Notes: a model not told the origin generated them from the letters alone. A stretch of DNA of 64,000 bases from Chlorokybus atmophyticus (GCA_009103225.1 RHPI01001616.1:639446-703445), one strand, 5' to 3'; counted from the stretch's first letter, positions 40,863 through 53,816 are shown. A program made the numbers and translations.

Positions 40863-42550
40863 GCTACTTTCAATATTATTGGTCCTGCATATCATCATCT
40901 GTCCATTGCAGAAATGATAATAATTTTAAGAAGTTGTTTAATCCGGTTAGCTATTCCATCTACATAAAAGCTGGTTCACGACGGATATGCCTTATGAGAA
41001 TGAGACGTTGAAGTATCACGATTGGTTACTAATTATTGTGGCATAGGCTGTGATGAATTAGTGATAATGAGGTGTGAGGACTCTGAGCAAAAATGCCTTA
41101 TGTTTACTACTTGCAACCTATTTTATGTAAAATGGCTGACATTTTCTAATTTTATATTGTACGTGTCGCAATATCTGAGATTAATAAAGCGCTACAAGTG
41201 CATTAATAACATGTTTTGATGTCGCTTGTTCTAGCACAAGTATTTAAAGACACACCACAAAACTCAATTGTCACAAAAGTTTCCCTACGTCCTCAAACAT
41301 GAATGCTTAAAATTGCTTTACGCTGAAGAGCTTTGACCATTTCTGCGCATGTATATTTTCAAGCTGTTTTAAAGACCGTTGCTTATTTGTATATGTGCTA
41401 TTGGATAGCACTGTAGTGCTAGTATGCCGTTCTGAAGGTTGTGCTTGCTGAGCCAGGCCCTTGCTGATAGGTTATCAGCAAGGGTTAGTGATACCCCCTC
41501 CCCCCTCAGCTCCTATATCAACATAGTTTCGATTTTGATCGGAGCCGATACAACTTTTACATGGGCCCACAAACCCGTGCCAATACTGGCACGAAAACCC
41601 CGTACAGTACTGGCAAAAAGCAAATAATTTAAGCTAGTAACTGAATCGTACGCAATTGAATTGTACAAACTGTGGCACTAGTTGATTTACAAACTTGCAC
41701 GTATGTTGTGCAAGCCATGGCATAAGGTTAACAACACAAGTCAACAGTAGCACAAGCCAGGCCCAAGAATGGTCCGAAACAATAAGTGCCAGTATTAACA
41801 ATTAAGTAAATTATTGTCACTATTGGATTTAAAATTTAAGACCCTAAGACTAGCATGAAACCCCTAGTCTATAGAGGTTGGACCAGACACTGCCGACAGA
41901 CCCGACAAAAGCTTCCATCGAGAATCTATCCAGAGTCTATACATATCTATACATATATTGTTGTTATATGTACATTTTGTTCATCAATGATTAATAACAT
42001 ACAATAATACATGCGTTTATAGCGAAATGTAAACATGTAAGCATAGCATGGTTGCAACATTTTGAACGTATGCGTAAGGTATTATCATTTATGTTGAGTA
42101 CCTTGTTGGAGCAGGTATAACATTAACTAATAATGAAATACATGGACTACCGGTAAGCCATGTAATGAGAGATGAAACCTGAACTCGTGGGTCGAGGCTT
42201 AAGCGATTGTTGGGAAGTCCGTGATACATAAAAACCATCATAAACGGCTCGCAGTTGTCAGGTGTGAAAAGTGCCTAGGGTTGTGCATTGTGCAAGGCAT
42301 CTGGCGACAGTAACGCAGGTGGTGGCAGCGGGGGCGGGGGCGGCGGGGTGGGGATACTTAGCAGCGGGCGTGGGCTACGGTGCGGCGGCATGTGATATGG
42401 CTGGCGCCGGCGCTGGCCATTGTGATAGCGGCTGGCGCTGGCACTGGCGCTAGCGGATGGCAGCGGCGGCGGTATCGCACTAAGCGCTGGCGGCTTGTGG
42501 CGTGTGTGTGTGTGCGTGCTAGTGTGGCTGGTAGTGATTATTGTTCGCTA
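40863..42550. other. AT-rich intergenic, no gene seen
   Basis: Short frames only. A GGC-rich patch at about 42310-42500 encodes low-complexity Gly/Ala in one frame and is not convincing. Confidence 0.5.
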
Positions 42551-42560
42551 AATTAGTTTC

Positions 42561-42930
42561 TTTGTTGGAGCTTGAATGATACTCGTAGTAGGTAGGTTGT
42601 ATGTGATAGTAACAACATTATTTTGTGCACCTTGATTGCATTGCTATAAGTGTGGTACTTGTGTGGTGGGCAAATGATTTTATGTGCAAAATTGCAAATC
42701 TTTAATGCATCGTATTGCATCATACAAATTTAATTTAAAGAAGCAATTGCCAGTTTTTGTTGCTAGAGCTTGAACACTACTCGTAGGTAGGTGGTATGTG
42801 ATAGTAACAACATTGTTATGTTCCTCTCCTCTTTATTACATTGCTACAAGTGCTGCTTGTGTGGTAGGCAAATCACTATATGCTACGTGAAACTGCATGA
42901 ATTCAAAGCAGCGTATTGTATCACACAAAT
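42561..42930. repeat. Diverged tandem duplication, period about 196 bp
   Basis: Two copies start at TTTGTTGGAGCTTGAA (42561) and near 42757. They share TATGTGATAGTAACAACATT, GCATTGCTA and GCGTATTG-like blocks in the same order. Confidence 0.75.
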
Positions 42931-43625
42931 TGTGTGAAAAAAGAAATAAGCAAAGCCATGCAATTTTGTGCGCATGATGAGCACGATATTGCCTACAGGC
43001 CAGGCAATCCACGGCGTGAACTTCTTGCTCTTAGCATCCATCATCTTTGCTTTGACACGCATTGTATATGGGTCTTAACAAGCTTGGCATTGTCATCCTC
43101 AAGCCTTTGCACCACTCGAAAATATTGCTTTGCTCAAGCGCTGGGTTGAAAACTTAATTCCGCAACTCAACCTCATGGCTTTGGCTTTAAAACATAATAT
43201 GCCATTGCAACGGCAAGTGCATTGGGACTGTTGCTAGCTTGTGGGCTGATGGCTAAGCTGCCTGCAATTATGCAGCCATTATCGCTGCTGCTGGCGGCTA
43301 TATGTACTCGACCTTAGGGCATGCACGTTGGAGTTGAGGGTCTGAGCATGTTTTGGGCTTGTAGCGTTTGGGGACAGCGTGAATGAGGTGGGGTAGGGTA
43401 CTGAAGGGCGCTCGCTAAAGCTAGAGCACACGCCAGGGCAATACCTAAAGTTAATTGATGTTTTAGTTTTTGTTGCAGGGTATGTATGGCTTTAAGCGAA
43501 ATATTTGATCATGGGCTTGTGTAACGGGTTTATGTGACAACGCTTGAAGTGGTACATGTGCATGTTAGATGTTATTGCACTTAAAAATCGACCATGTCAC
43601 TTTTTGGTAACCGCGCAGATTGCTA

Positions 43626-43670
43626 TCGCAACCCAGTCGAGTGCTTACTAAGCACTGGACTGGGTTGCGA
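43626..43670. repeat. 22-bp inverted repeat with 1-nt spacer
   Basis: 43626-43647 (TCGCAACCCAGTCGAGTGCT...) is the reverse complement of 43649-43670 except for one base. Confidence 0.85.
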
Positions 43671-44828
43671 CAACCCCAATTGACATGGTCGGCTGAAATG
43701 GCAATAGTGGCATAAGCACAACAACACATGTGGTGGTACAGAGACATAAACATACCACCCACTCTCACATATGCTAACACTGGCACATGATCTTGTTGTG
43801 CCAGCGCTGATGGCACACGATCCAATCATGAAGCAGCTCTAACATGGGTTTCAGATTGTAGTCAATAACTTTAATTCTATTGAAGCCAGTGCTGATTTGG
43901 GTCAAAGGTGCCAGTTACGAATTTAGGTTTAATGTGATGGCAAAAAACCGTTTGTACCACCTTTTTTACCGGTAGGTAAGCTAGAGGCCAATAGTGGCAT
44001 AAACGGTTTTGAGCCACTTACGGGGGGCTTCGAGTCTAGCCTAAGAAGGTCCCAGTACAAGCACAGTCTGTAGCCCTAATATGTTTTTAGCTAACATTGC
44101 CTTCCGATTGAAAGTTGAGCGCCGATGCCGCGCGGGAACCTTTATTTTTGTGAATCTCGCGGTTTCACCACTGATTGTTGACTTAATGGTCGTTATGCGC
44201 AGATCTATGTTGAGCCTCGAAACCCACAAGTTGATATACATCTAGTGGCTCACATTTGCTATGGCTGTATAACACAGATGCAAGGGGTTTGGGAAATATC
44301 CAATCACCAATTCAGCGGCTAAATGCCCCGTCACTTTTTACCCTTGGGCTTAACGTAATAGCTTAAACTATATTTGTGGCTGTCGTTATTATAGCTCTGC
44401 ATGTAGTATTGTAGAGCATTAATTGTATGTTGGTTGCTCGTGTTGCTTACCTCTTAATTATAATAAGGCAAAAACTCTCCGAAAGTAGTTTTGAACGTAC
44501 AGCAACTGGCTATGTTTATTCTAAGGGGATGCACTGTAGTTTAATCTAGTTTGGTTGAGCAGTTTAACATAAGCTAATTGAGCGCATTGCAACACTGAAA
44601 GAGGCAAATGCAGATGTGTCTCCCTTGCATATTTTGATAACATGCTTGGTTATTACTTAATTTGCTTGCTTTCGTAACTTCCACAAGTCCTCAAACTAGC
44701 AAATGATCATCTGTGTGTAATGCTTTGTTAACAATCACATTTGCGCGTTCGCGTAAAGTACAATTCAAGCATGAATGATGAGTTGTCGATGCCAATGTCG
44801 GTGCATACCTCAATAACATTCACATGAT
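43671..44828. other. Intergenic, no gene seen
   Basis: AT-rich DNA without coding signal. A shorter inverted AAAACCGTTT/AAACGGTTTT pair lies at about 43945-44016. Confidence 0.5.
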
Positions 44829-45065
44829 CCTCAACCCCAGCCCTGACCCCCATCTCATTCAGACCCCGACTTCAACCTTTTTAGCACCCGCATCCTGACT
44901 TCCACCCCGACCCCTACCCTCACCCTCACCCGGACCCCCACCTCAATTTCACCCAGTTCTGACCCCCAACCCCAACCCCGACCCCAACCCCGACCCTAAC
45001 CCCCACCCCAACCCTCACCCATAACTAGACCCTAAACCCCACCAAAACTATGACCCTGACGCCGA
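44829..45065. repeat. C-rich degenerate minisatellite
   Basis: Imperfect 6-7-bp units (CCCNAC, for example AACCCCGACCCCAACCCCGA) run for about 240 bp. It resembles a degenerate telomere-like array but has no regular CCCTAAA register. Confidence 0.7.
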
Positions 45066-46427
45066 CCCTTATCGTACTCCTAATCAGCATAATCTAAATA
45101 ACAAGTTAAAAGCTGAACTGCATTGATGTAAGTGGATGTCGTTCCACGTGTCGCAAGTTTTGACATATGACTAGCTCAGTTTAACCAAAAAGTATAAAAG
45201 TGCAATTCTTAAAACTAATATGCTATTGCAAAGCATTTGCATTAAAATGTGGAGCACTTATATGGGGACTGCAAAATAGCTGTGTGTATTGAAATGGTAC
45301 ACACTTGGCACACGCAACCCTCGATGAGATCGTTGAGGACTTGATTGCATACTACTGGATTTGGTCCAAAAAATTTGCGCTTCAAGCCTTCAAGTTTGGT
45401 GTTGTGAGTGATTGTGGGTGAGGCTGGATTGTACATGTTACAACTTTCGATATAGTGAAACGATGATCGGCCATAGCTTGTGAACCATTGCTTGGTTTCG
45501 CGTGCGGATTGTTTAAAGCAATTTTGTTGTTGAAAGGTATATGGAAAGCGCTTGGTTGAGATGAATACTTCACATTAAGCACATAACCTTTGACAAGACA
45601 AATTAACACATATTGACACTTTTGAAATGCACAACACTTGTGCTTGTGCATTTTTGGACTTTTATTGTTGACGGCTTGTATCCTTAGATCACATGGCTGA
45701 CTAAGAAGCGGAACATGTGAGGTATCTTCCCATGCTTGACCTGTCATCAACATTGAGGTTTACCACACTCGTTTGCGCAAGCAAGAAGTGGGTGATCCGC
45801 ATGTTCGGACACGTGTTGACGAACAACATCCCGCTATGTGTGCGTGGTGATCCAAAAGTGGATGCTGTGATGATTATACACGATAAACTACTCCCATCGT
45901 GTCCCATTGTGTCCGATTGTGGTGCCCTAACCCCCTTACTCCCTACTCCCATCGTGTCCCATTGTGGTGCCTTAACCTAATACTCCCAATCCCGTTCGTT
46001 TCCCTGGAAGGGAAACGAACGGTGTTTAGAACCCTGGTGAACTTAATGGTAAAAACCGAGAATACCGTTACAAGAATGTGGTACTTAAGCTTGGGACCTA
46101 ACTTGGAAGACAAGTTGGCTGATCGCCGATCTTGGCGAGTGAAACTGGCTGCGCGCCTTGACTGACCGCAGTCCAAGTTGATTATCACTAATGATCAACT
46201 CAGAATAGCTCTCACAATGCGTCAACAGACGGTGCACGTAACAGGTGCGAGCCGCAGCAGGCGTAGCACCACAAGCAAGTGTGGCACCAGTGGGAGGCAG
46301 GAATGTCTTCCAAAAGCAGCGCCTTTTTGGCTGCGTGCGCACTCGGCTGAAGGTAACGCTTGTCAAATGCTGAGCTAATAGCAGACGTATCAAGTGTAAG
46401 TCGAAGCAGGCGTAGCACCACTTTAGG
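45066..46427. other. Intergenic with a perfect hairpin
   Basis: No supported gene. A 33-bp block ending in CCCATTGTGGTGCC repeats at about 45897-45930 and 45948-45975. The segment 46278-46360 is partly repeated beyond the solo LTR. Confidence 0.5.
45992..46022. repeat. Perfect 14-bp hairpin, GGA loop
   Basis: CCGTTCGTTTCCCT (45992-46005) and its exact complement AGGGAAACGAACGG (46009-46022) form a terminator-like stem-loop in an intergenic region. Confidence 0.9.
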
Positions 46428-47091
46428 TGTAACAGTCGAGGCCAAGTTTCATGATTTTAGGACCTTTTTTGGCCCATTTAAGCACCACGTTGTAATGACT
46501 TGTGGCAGATATGGCGACTTATGAGTCTGCCGCGGATATCGACCGGGGGCTCTGGACTAGTCCGGAAGGTGCCAGAAAACGGAGGGCCAGTAGAGACGGG
46601 CTCGACCAGATTTCTGGAAGGGCATGGCGCCAAGTAGTAACTTGACCGTATGAGCACCTAATCAGGAGATCTTTGGTGCGTACGAAAGGTCTAGAAGTAT
46701 ACTACAAGATTTTGCAATAACATCTTAATATCTAGTTTTGTGTAGCACGGGAATCGTCTAGACAGTAGCATGTGCAGACTGGTAGGCTTAAAAGCGACAT
46801 TCTACAATGTGCAGTACAACCTGTAGCTCCCTAGTTTCTTGTGTGCAAGCCTGGTGGTGGTTAGCAGGGGTTGCTAGCGTGTGTCCACTGGTGTGTGCTT
46901 GCTTGTGTGACGAATTAAGGCGCTACACAAGTGTATATATAGCTTCAAACGCATGCGCGTGCGTACGCAAGTGGCGGGGCGCGCGTGTGTGCTTAGCAGA
47001 GGGGGCAAGGTTCCGGTGTGAATACTGTGTCTTGGTGAGAGGGTTGTTGATTGGACCAACTCACATGTGACAAGGCACGAGCACCGTCACA
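46428..47091 (+). mobile_element. Solo LTR of the gypsy family
   Basis: 664 bp from TGTAACAG to GTCACA, flanked by a perfect TTAGG duplication (46423-46427 and 47092-47096). It aligns along its length with the 3' LTR at 40185-40857, including the segment deleted from the 5' LTR. The TATA site is changed to CTTAAAAG (about 46787). This is the product of LTR-LTR recombination that removed the internal region. Confidence 0.93.
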
Positions 47092-47096
47092 TTAGG

Positions 47097-49700
47097 TCAC
47101 ATTAGGTGTGGCCCCAATGGGAGGCGTGAATGTCTTTGTCTTCTGCTGCGCGCACTCGGCTAAAAGCAACGCTTTCCTCCCACCCCTTGCAGCTTGGCCG
47201 CAATTGCCACATGTAAGCTTCTCCTGCATCGCGATGTCATTATGGTACAAATACACGCTCAATTTCCACAGCTTGGCCAAGTTTTTGAAATCCAAGAAAG
47301 TCCCATTGCTGTGCCACAGTTGTATGAGAGCTGATCGCGCATACGTGCATCCAAGCTGTGGGCATGAGGCCACTTTCAATGTTTGACGACCCACACAACT
47401 TGCTGAGCTTGATGAGAGCGTGAGTAGCCCGAGTCCATGCCACCATAGCGTTCCACAAAAAACCGGGATAGTGCCTGCATAGACTTGGCCGCACCTTCTA
47501 TTGTCTGCCTCGCTTATTCAGCGAGAGCGTTAGATGACATGTGCAACTCTGCATGTGCTCACCAACTGAGCGCTGTAATGCTGTCGAATAGTGCTTACGA
47601 ATGTTCACCGAGTCATTGATGCTGACGCTACTATTGAGCTTAAACTTCGCAGCTTGCAGGCAAGGCGCTGGACTGGACGCGCTGAGGCATCACGGGATGC
47701 GCCGACGCTGTTTGCAATACAGGCGTCTACTGCTGGCAGGCAAGAGGCGAGCCTCACGCGGGGCACAGGTCTAGCTGCATCTGCGCCTATGGCAGTAGTC
47801 ACTGAAAACGGTCATCAGAGGCGACATAGGCGCACGCAGCAAACTATGCAGCGCAGCGGCATACACGTAGCTAGCATGCTCAAGCCAGCAACATAGTGTG
47901 GGCATGCAGGCCGCAGGCCTTTACACAGTGGTGCAAAGCATATGTAATTATATACACACAGCGAAATAATAAAAACACTGCAATTGCACATGAAAGCACG
48001 GCCGCGTAGGCTGCAAAGAGAGAAACAAACCACACGAATCCAAATGTTCACACACACGCTGACTACTCACGCACTATCTTCTGCAGAGCCTACAGCATTC
48101 TTCCGCCATGGCCGTTTGTTTTGCTGGCATCACGTGGCAGCGTTGTGCGTGATTTCTCAGGCGGCGCACACCTGTCTCTCTCAGGGGTGCAGGCGTGTAG
48201 TTGTCCTGTAGGCGGTTTCGCTGGCATGCGTTCTTCTTACCAACCCTCTTATGCAACGGCAAGCAACAGTGCGCAGCATAAGAACGACATGCGTACACGC
48301 ATGGCCCGGATGGCAGCAAGCATGCACAGCGCCGGTGACAAGCAAGACAAGTTACAGTTTTAACTTGATGTTGAACATACAATGGCACAGCTGCTGGCCA
48401 CCATGCATAGTCCGCCCTTAAAGATAAGCATCTGGCGATGTATGAAATTGGCTATGGTGTTGAGCAGCAGTACGCAAACTTCACTAGTGACATATATGCT
48501 AATGTAATATCCAACAGCTACACTTGGTTAACACACAATCTGCATGTAAGATGGTCATCGATTCCACGCTATGCCGCACGTCTCAAATTAGGGTTAGGGT
48601 TTAAGCCAGGGTTTTTATGGATGAATAGGCTGCACACGCAAGTTGCCATTTGTTAGCGCAACCATATGACAGGGAAGACTGTACTAAAACAAACTTGATC
48701 CCGGACAGCCCCGCCTTGCAAGCAGGCAGCTCATCCTTTGCTATAACCCGTACTTTGACCTTAACTCTAATCCCAACTTCTTTCTTGATGAGAATGTTCT
48801 TTTGCAAAATCAACTCATGCTGCAAAACCACTTTGTTATCGGTTGAAGTGCTCCATTAGATTAGTTTCAATCCAAACTGAGCATTACTAGTCACATGTTC
48901 AATACTCTATGGCTGAATGTCAGCTTCCTTACGAATTGTAGCCAACATCGGATCAACATTATTTGCGTTGCACACACCATTACCATAACTCGTCTTTATT
49001 GTATTGTAATGGTAATAGGTTAATCAATAGGTGGCCTTAATGTAATCTTGTCATATCAGGTTTGAGGGTAGACCAATTGTCGGGCCAGGCGTCTACGTGA
49101 ACCCGTCCTTCTCGAGATGTGGCTGTCAGCTGCTGATGGTGTGCGCAGTGACGATGCTGTCGATGTACGCAAGGCCAAGGCTGTTGTAGACAGCTGAACG
49201 CAGCTGAAAAGAGCTCCCACCCGTCATAGCTGAGTGTAAAGGAAGCTATGTAGGCAGCAAGCCACCCCTCACGGCCCTTCCACGATAGCAAGATGCATGT
49301 GTATGTGTGTATGTACGTGGGTTTCCTGTTAAGTATGAGCTATGGGTGCTACTAACAAGTGTGATAGTAGACCCTGACTGATGCGTGTGTATGCTCAACA
49401 ATGCAAGCACGTGCAGCTAGTGTGTAAGGCAAATGCAATGTGCATGTGTGTGCTTTGCATCCATACACAACACACAACAATCACAAACACATCAAGCTCA
49501 CGTGTAATCCTTAAATTGCAGAGGTTGGGGTGTTGCTCAGTCCTTGCTTCGTACTCACAGTCTTGCTAGGTAACAATGTAGCTAAGTCTGCTGCTTATAC
49601 AAGTACAGCCACATCTACTTCTACAGTTGTGCAGTCCTAACAACGGCTGATTGTGAGTTCAAGCGATAGAGCCGTTAAAACTCGATGCAGTTCGAGCTGA
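47097..49700. other. Intergenic, no firm gene
   Basis: 47106-47180 resembles 46278-46360 (TGTGGC...ATGGGAGGC...GCGCACTCGGCT). A TTAGGGTTAGGGTTT telo-like motif lies at about 48587-48601. Other frames are short and unsupported. Confidence 0.45.
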
Positions 49701-49711
49701 GCCAGAACAGC

Positions 49712-49763
49712 TACGATGGTACCTACAATGGTACCTACGACGGTACCTACGATGGTACCCACA
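49712..49763 (+). repeat. 12-bp minisatellite, four units
   Basis: TACGATGGTACC-type units read as YDGT/YNGT repeats in one plus-strand frame that continues to 49936. The frame is not recognised as a gene. Confidence 0.7.
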
Positions 49764-50051
49764 ACTCACGACCATGGCAGTCGTACGACGCGTGGCGCGC
49801 GGACTACATCCTAATAACAGAAAGGGGGCTAGGCATGGTTGAGGGGATTTTGCGGACGTTGACGAATAGCATGACACAATCAAGAACATACACTGTTCCC
49901 CCCCCCGATAACTGTCTCTCGCCTCACAAAACTTAAGATTTAAATTTGCGATCATTCTTTCTTCTCTCTACGAGGATTACCACTCAATCTATGCAGGGTC
50001 AATGGCAACGTGGGGTGGCTCTTTAGAACCTGTTGAGGGGTAGCGTTTCAC

Positions 50052-50277
50052 CTGAGTTTTGTTGCTCTCTTCAAGAGCACTAGCGAATTCCGCTGCATGA
50101 TCCACCGCTGCGGCTTGGCGACGCGTTGAGGGTTTTCGCTGCAGTGGACTGGGTATCGCACCCTCCTCGTCCTCATCATCATCCTCATCTTCGTCCTCGT
50201 CCTCGACCTCGTCCTCTTCCCCTAGTTCTGCTAATCCTGCTCCTCTTGATCTTCCTGCTCCTCGAAATCGTGATGCT
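50052..50277 (-). CDS. Possible acidic-region exon (strand uncertain)
   Basis: On the minus strand a segment between AG (50278-50280) and GT (50051-50050) encodes an Arg/Gly-rich part, an Asp/Glu-rich run (EEDEVEDEDEDEDDDEDEEG) and an Ala-rich helix. The plus strand of the same DNA is an open poly-Ser segment ending at a GTATGC donor near 50290. Only one can be real; no neighbour exon is identified on either strand. Confidence 0.25.
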
Positions 50278-50730
50278 CTGCGTGTTCAGGTATGCATTGT
50301 TAAAAATTGGCTTACATAGTTGCACTATTGAGTGCATATTATTGAACAAGTTCGGTCAGCTTGCAATGGCTAAGTCCTTAATGTACTAGTGGTTATGGTA
50401 TGAGGCCTAATATCGAGCAGTTGTGAGTTTGGTGGCCGATAGCTGGATAGTGTGCAACGCGGAGTGTGAGCAAGCCCGAAGACTGCGGACTTGGCTGAGT
50501 CTGGCGCAGGCTGGCGCTCAGAATTCCAGACCAACTCGTGTGGAGTTGGTCTTATGGCGCGTGGCATAGCTTGTTGGAAAGCGTGTGAAGCTATGTAGCA
50601 AAACTCACATCGCCGCGTTTAGCTGAGTATAGCTTACATGGTGCTTGATAGAGTGAGCATGTGTAGAGACTGGCGGGGTACAAATGGCCGTGAAATCATG
50701 GTATTTTAAGCTTGTTGTGCGTGCTTATGC

Positions 50731-51135
50731 TCATGGTTTAGCCTGCGTGTGTCTCGGTGTTTGCACCAGCTCCATGCATGTGTAGTAGTTTGTCCGAATC
50801 TCAACCTGCATACCCGCCAGTTGTTGCGTTTCTTCGTACAGTTCTTTGGTCTGCAACATGGCAGGGTTAGTACGCATGTTGCAGTATGGATTCAAAGCTG
50901 TTGAGCAAATTTAGCAACTCACATATCCTGGAATAGCTCTTACGTCTGCCATTTTGCAGTTCTTCAAGTTTGGGACTGTGGGATTGGCGTAAGGGGGCAG
51001 TTGCTCATCCTGCAACACGCCACTGCTGGTGAGTTGCAGGAGCGTTTTAGTCATGTCCCGAAACTTCAAGTAGGTTAAAAAACCAAGACAGTTGCACTCA
51101 TAATACAGCTGATATGCGCAATATACAAGCAGTGG
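50731..51135 (-). CDS. 3' end of an unrecognised spliced gene
   Basis: Two minus-strand exons, 51135-50923 and 50850-50731, join in phase (GTGAGT donor, TTGCAG acceptor; a 72-bp intron). They encode 110 residues ending at TGA. The protein reads as globular: YYECNCLGFLTYLKFRDM, then LPPYANPTVPNLKNC, then TKELYEETQQLAGMQVEI. An upstream exon with the start codon is missing. Not recognised; it could be a host gene remnant or transposon cargo. Confidence 0.42.
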
Positions 51136-52143
51136 CTGTCAAGTCTCTACACCATGCGCGAATGCGCTATACGCATGCGCGCAATGCATAGATTATTGAC
51201 AGTTCAGGCAAGATGTTGCAAAAACTTGGATCGAGAATGCCTGATGATTCTCACCGTGATGGATTGCTGGAATTGCCAACTTTTCAAGTGTGGCCTTGTC
51301 CTCCCTCCCTCCCTTGTTGCTGAGCACGCGAATCATTCACCACACAGCACCGTCCCAATGCTGTCTAATTTTCGTGGACTTGGTCTCTCCCACGCTAGGT
51401 CGGCCATCTGCATCACGACGACTAGCGTGCACGTTGCTCTTATTGTCAAGGCAGCCCCATATGAGTTGCGGCGATGTGGACGACCTCCTTGAAGCCATGG
51501 TGTACTGCCTGGGACTGTCCTTATGCCAAGAGACTGTCGACGCCTACCCAACAGCACTCTAAACCAAGCCCTTCACCCCGATCTCCGCTCAACAATAACA
51601 ACAACCATGCCAAAGGTCTTGCAATGCTTATGTACGCCGCCAACCCACTGACAGCCGTCCATTCCTAGGTGAGTTCAACCCTAATTTACCGACAACCGCA
51701 TTGCTCTCTTGGCAAGTTGCATTGTTGCGCGGCTTGTGCGGCTTGTGCGGCTGTCCATGCAAGGCACTGGTCCGTCAGTCCCTATTGATAGTCAATAGCT
51801 TGGGTTGCTCACTTGCTGTGTTGCCAGAAAACTTGCTTCCGCTGTGTTGTTCGCTAGTCGCTCAGCTGTTGAGGGTGAGCAGGTTGCTTGCAAGTTTAAA
51901 TGCTGCATGCTTGCTTGCATGACACTCCCTGTTGACAGTCCACAGCTTGTGTTACCCCTAGTGTGAAGTCAAACTGTCCTTGCACTAAGTTCACTTTGTT
52001 TGTTCAGGCAGTCCAACTGACATTATGACCACTGGGGAGGCAAGATAAATGCCCGCTGCAGCTGATTGCTTTAGAGCAGAGGGGAACCACTTGCTGGGCC
52101 ATGGGAGGGCTCGCATTTCCTATTGAAACTTGAGTTCAAGCAT
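51136..52143. other. No firm gene
   Basis: Short plus-strand frames at 51154-51562 look weakly coding but lack splice support. Confidence 0.35.
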
Positions 52144-52872
52144 ATGCGCACAACGCATATCAACAACCTGACGAAGCTAAAAACAGAGATGCTGAGCAAG
52201 TGGCCACTACCTTAAGGCATGAAAGGCATAGACTTCAAGCAGAACGCCCAGCACCGGCAGGAGCTGCACGATGTCTGCGACTTTGTCTTGCAGGCATTTG
52301 AGCCACTGGTCTTTGACGCAGACCACACCCTGAAATGGACCAAAGGCAAGCTGCTAGTAGAGTTGAGCTATGTTGAAGCAAGCTTCCAAGCAGCATGGCA
52401 TTTACTCCTCGGTTTTACTGTGTGTCCTTATCTGTCTTGCCTTTAACAATCCTGCAGAACGTTTATGCTTGCAATTGTCGGTTGCTCAGAAGCCGATTGC
52501 GTTATGCTCTTTTCCAAGCTGTGGTCTGCTTGCTGATAGCTTCCCGGGGACTGTCGCTGCTGTGTCTCACCTGCTTGAGTGTCGGCAGCTTAAATCAAGA
52601 GTTATGTACTTCAGCTGCATTACCATGTTAGCGACAAGTGTGGCAGTGGTTACAGGAAGAACACGGAAGAACGCAATGCTGCCAAGAAGCAAAGGCGTTC
52701 CAGCGACAGGGAAGCCTCACAAGCTAGCAGCGCTACTGAAGCTGCTTTTTACTGGAGCATCACTTTTTTGATTGGCAGGGACTTGAGGGCCAACCAGCAG
52801 GTGGTCATGCTTGCGCCTTTGACTGCTGAGCCTCTAAGAGACGCTGGGTACCGAGCCACTTGGCTGAAGAGG
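52144..52872 (+). pseudogene. Decayed spliced coding region of unknown family
   Basis: A frame from ATG 52144 is cut by TAA at about 52213 and continues in frame to about 52395 (MKGIDFKQNAQHRQELHD...). Further exon-like pieces follow: a Lys/Ser-rich one near 52634-52733 and one from AG near 52776 to a GT at 52872 (LRANQQVVMLAPLTAEPL). The duplicated block begins 17 bp later. Confidence 0.3.
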
Positions 52873-52889
52873 TAACTATTGTGCTGTCG

Positions 52890-53653
52890 GCTATTTATCA
52901 AGTTCTACAATCCTCACTGGTTTGCTTAGCTGTTGCCTCTGGCTGCGCACTGGCTTCACGCATGCTGCCTGCTAACAATAAATGACCTGACAGGGGTGCG
53001 GACGGGTTAAGGATCAGGTGTTTGACATTGCCAACAACGCAGTACTTGTTGGCGTCGCCACCATTAAGTGTCCATATGCCAGCCAGAATAATCAATGCGA
53101 CGTACAATGTCTGTGTTACCCACTGGATGCCAGTGAGAAGTGAGGATGGCAACCTTGGCATTCGCCTACCTGTGAAAAACAGGAATCTGCGCAGTGACAT
53201 CTTAGCAAGCAGCTGCCATAATGGGCGTTCTCTGAAGGTACATTGCACGCTGTGGCTATGCACATGCTCCTGCTGTTACTATATGGTGGAGTGCATAAGG
53301 AATTCTTGTGTTGAACAATTAAACATGCAAGACAAGGAGATGGAGTAGCCCATGATGTTCTTGGCCGGCGGAGGCATCTGTCCATGTAAGGCATCAGGCA
53401 ACGACAATCGCATTGTGGTGCCGGGTTGCATCAAAGACATATTGTCTGCGACCGCAGCTCGGCACAGCACAGACACAGCCACAAAGGTTAAGAGCGGCTG
53501 TTGTCAGCGCACGGCATGGCTTATTGGCACGCGTTTGCGCGCACACTTACAACAGCACACATACCATCTCTTACATCACAACACACACTGTCTCCAACTA
53601 GACATTGCTCTCCGATCGACACGGACAGTCACACGCACACATTCACACCATGC
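52890..53653. repeat. 764-bp duplicated block, copy 1
   Basis: Identical in length to 60249-61012 (constant offset 7359) with only about four base differences seen by eye. The sharp edges are GCTATTTAT on the left and ACACCATGC on the right. No long terminal inverted repeat or clear target duplication is visible. Open frames are short and not recognised. Confidence 0.92.
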
Positions 53654-53816
53654 TTGTATGGCGTTTCGTCACGCCACACGCTTGTGGTCCCCCTCACATT
53701 ACTTGACAGTCGCAGGTTGTCACCATAAGGACAGTCGCCAATGCATCCTATTGACTAATGTATGACATGTGCAGACTGCTGGAGCAATCTCCGATTTTAA
53801 AGATTAAACAGTTGCA

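Noticed and set aside
44829-45065. True telomere
   Set aside because: Units are irregular and lie inside the contig without a CCCTAAA register.
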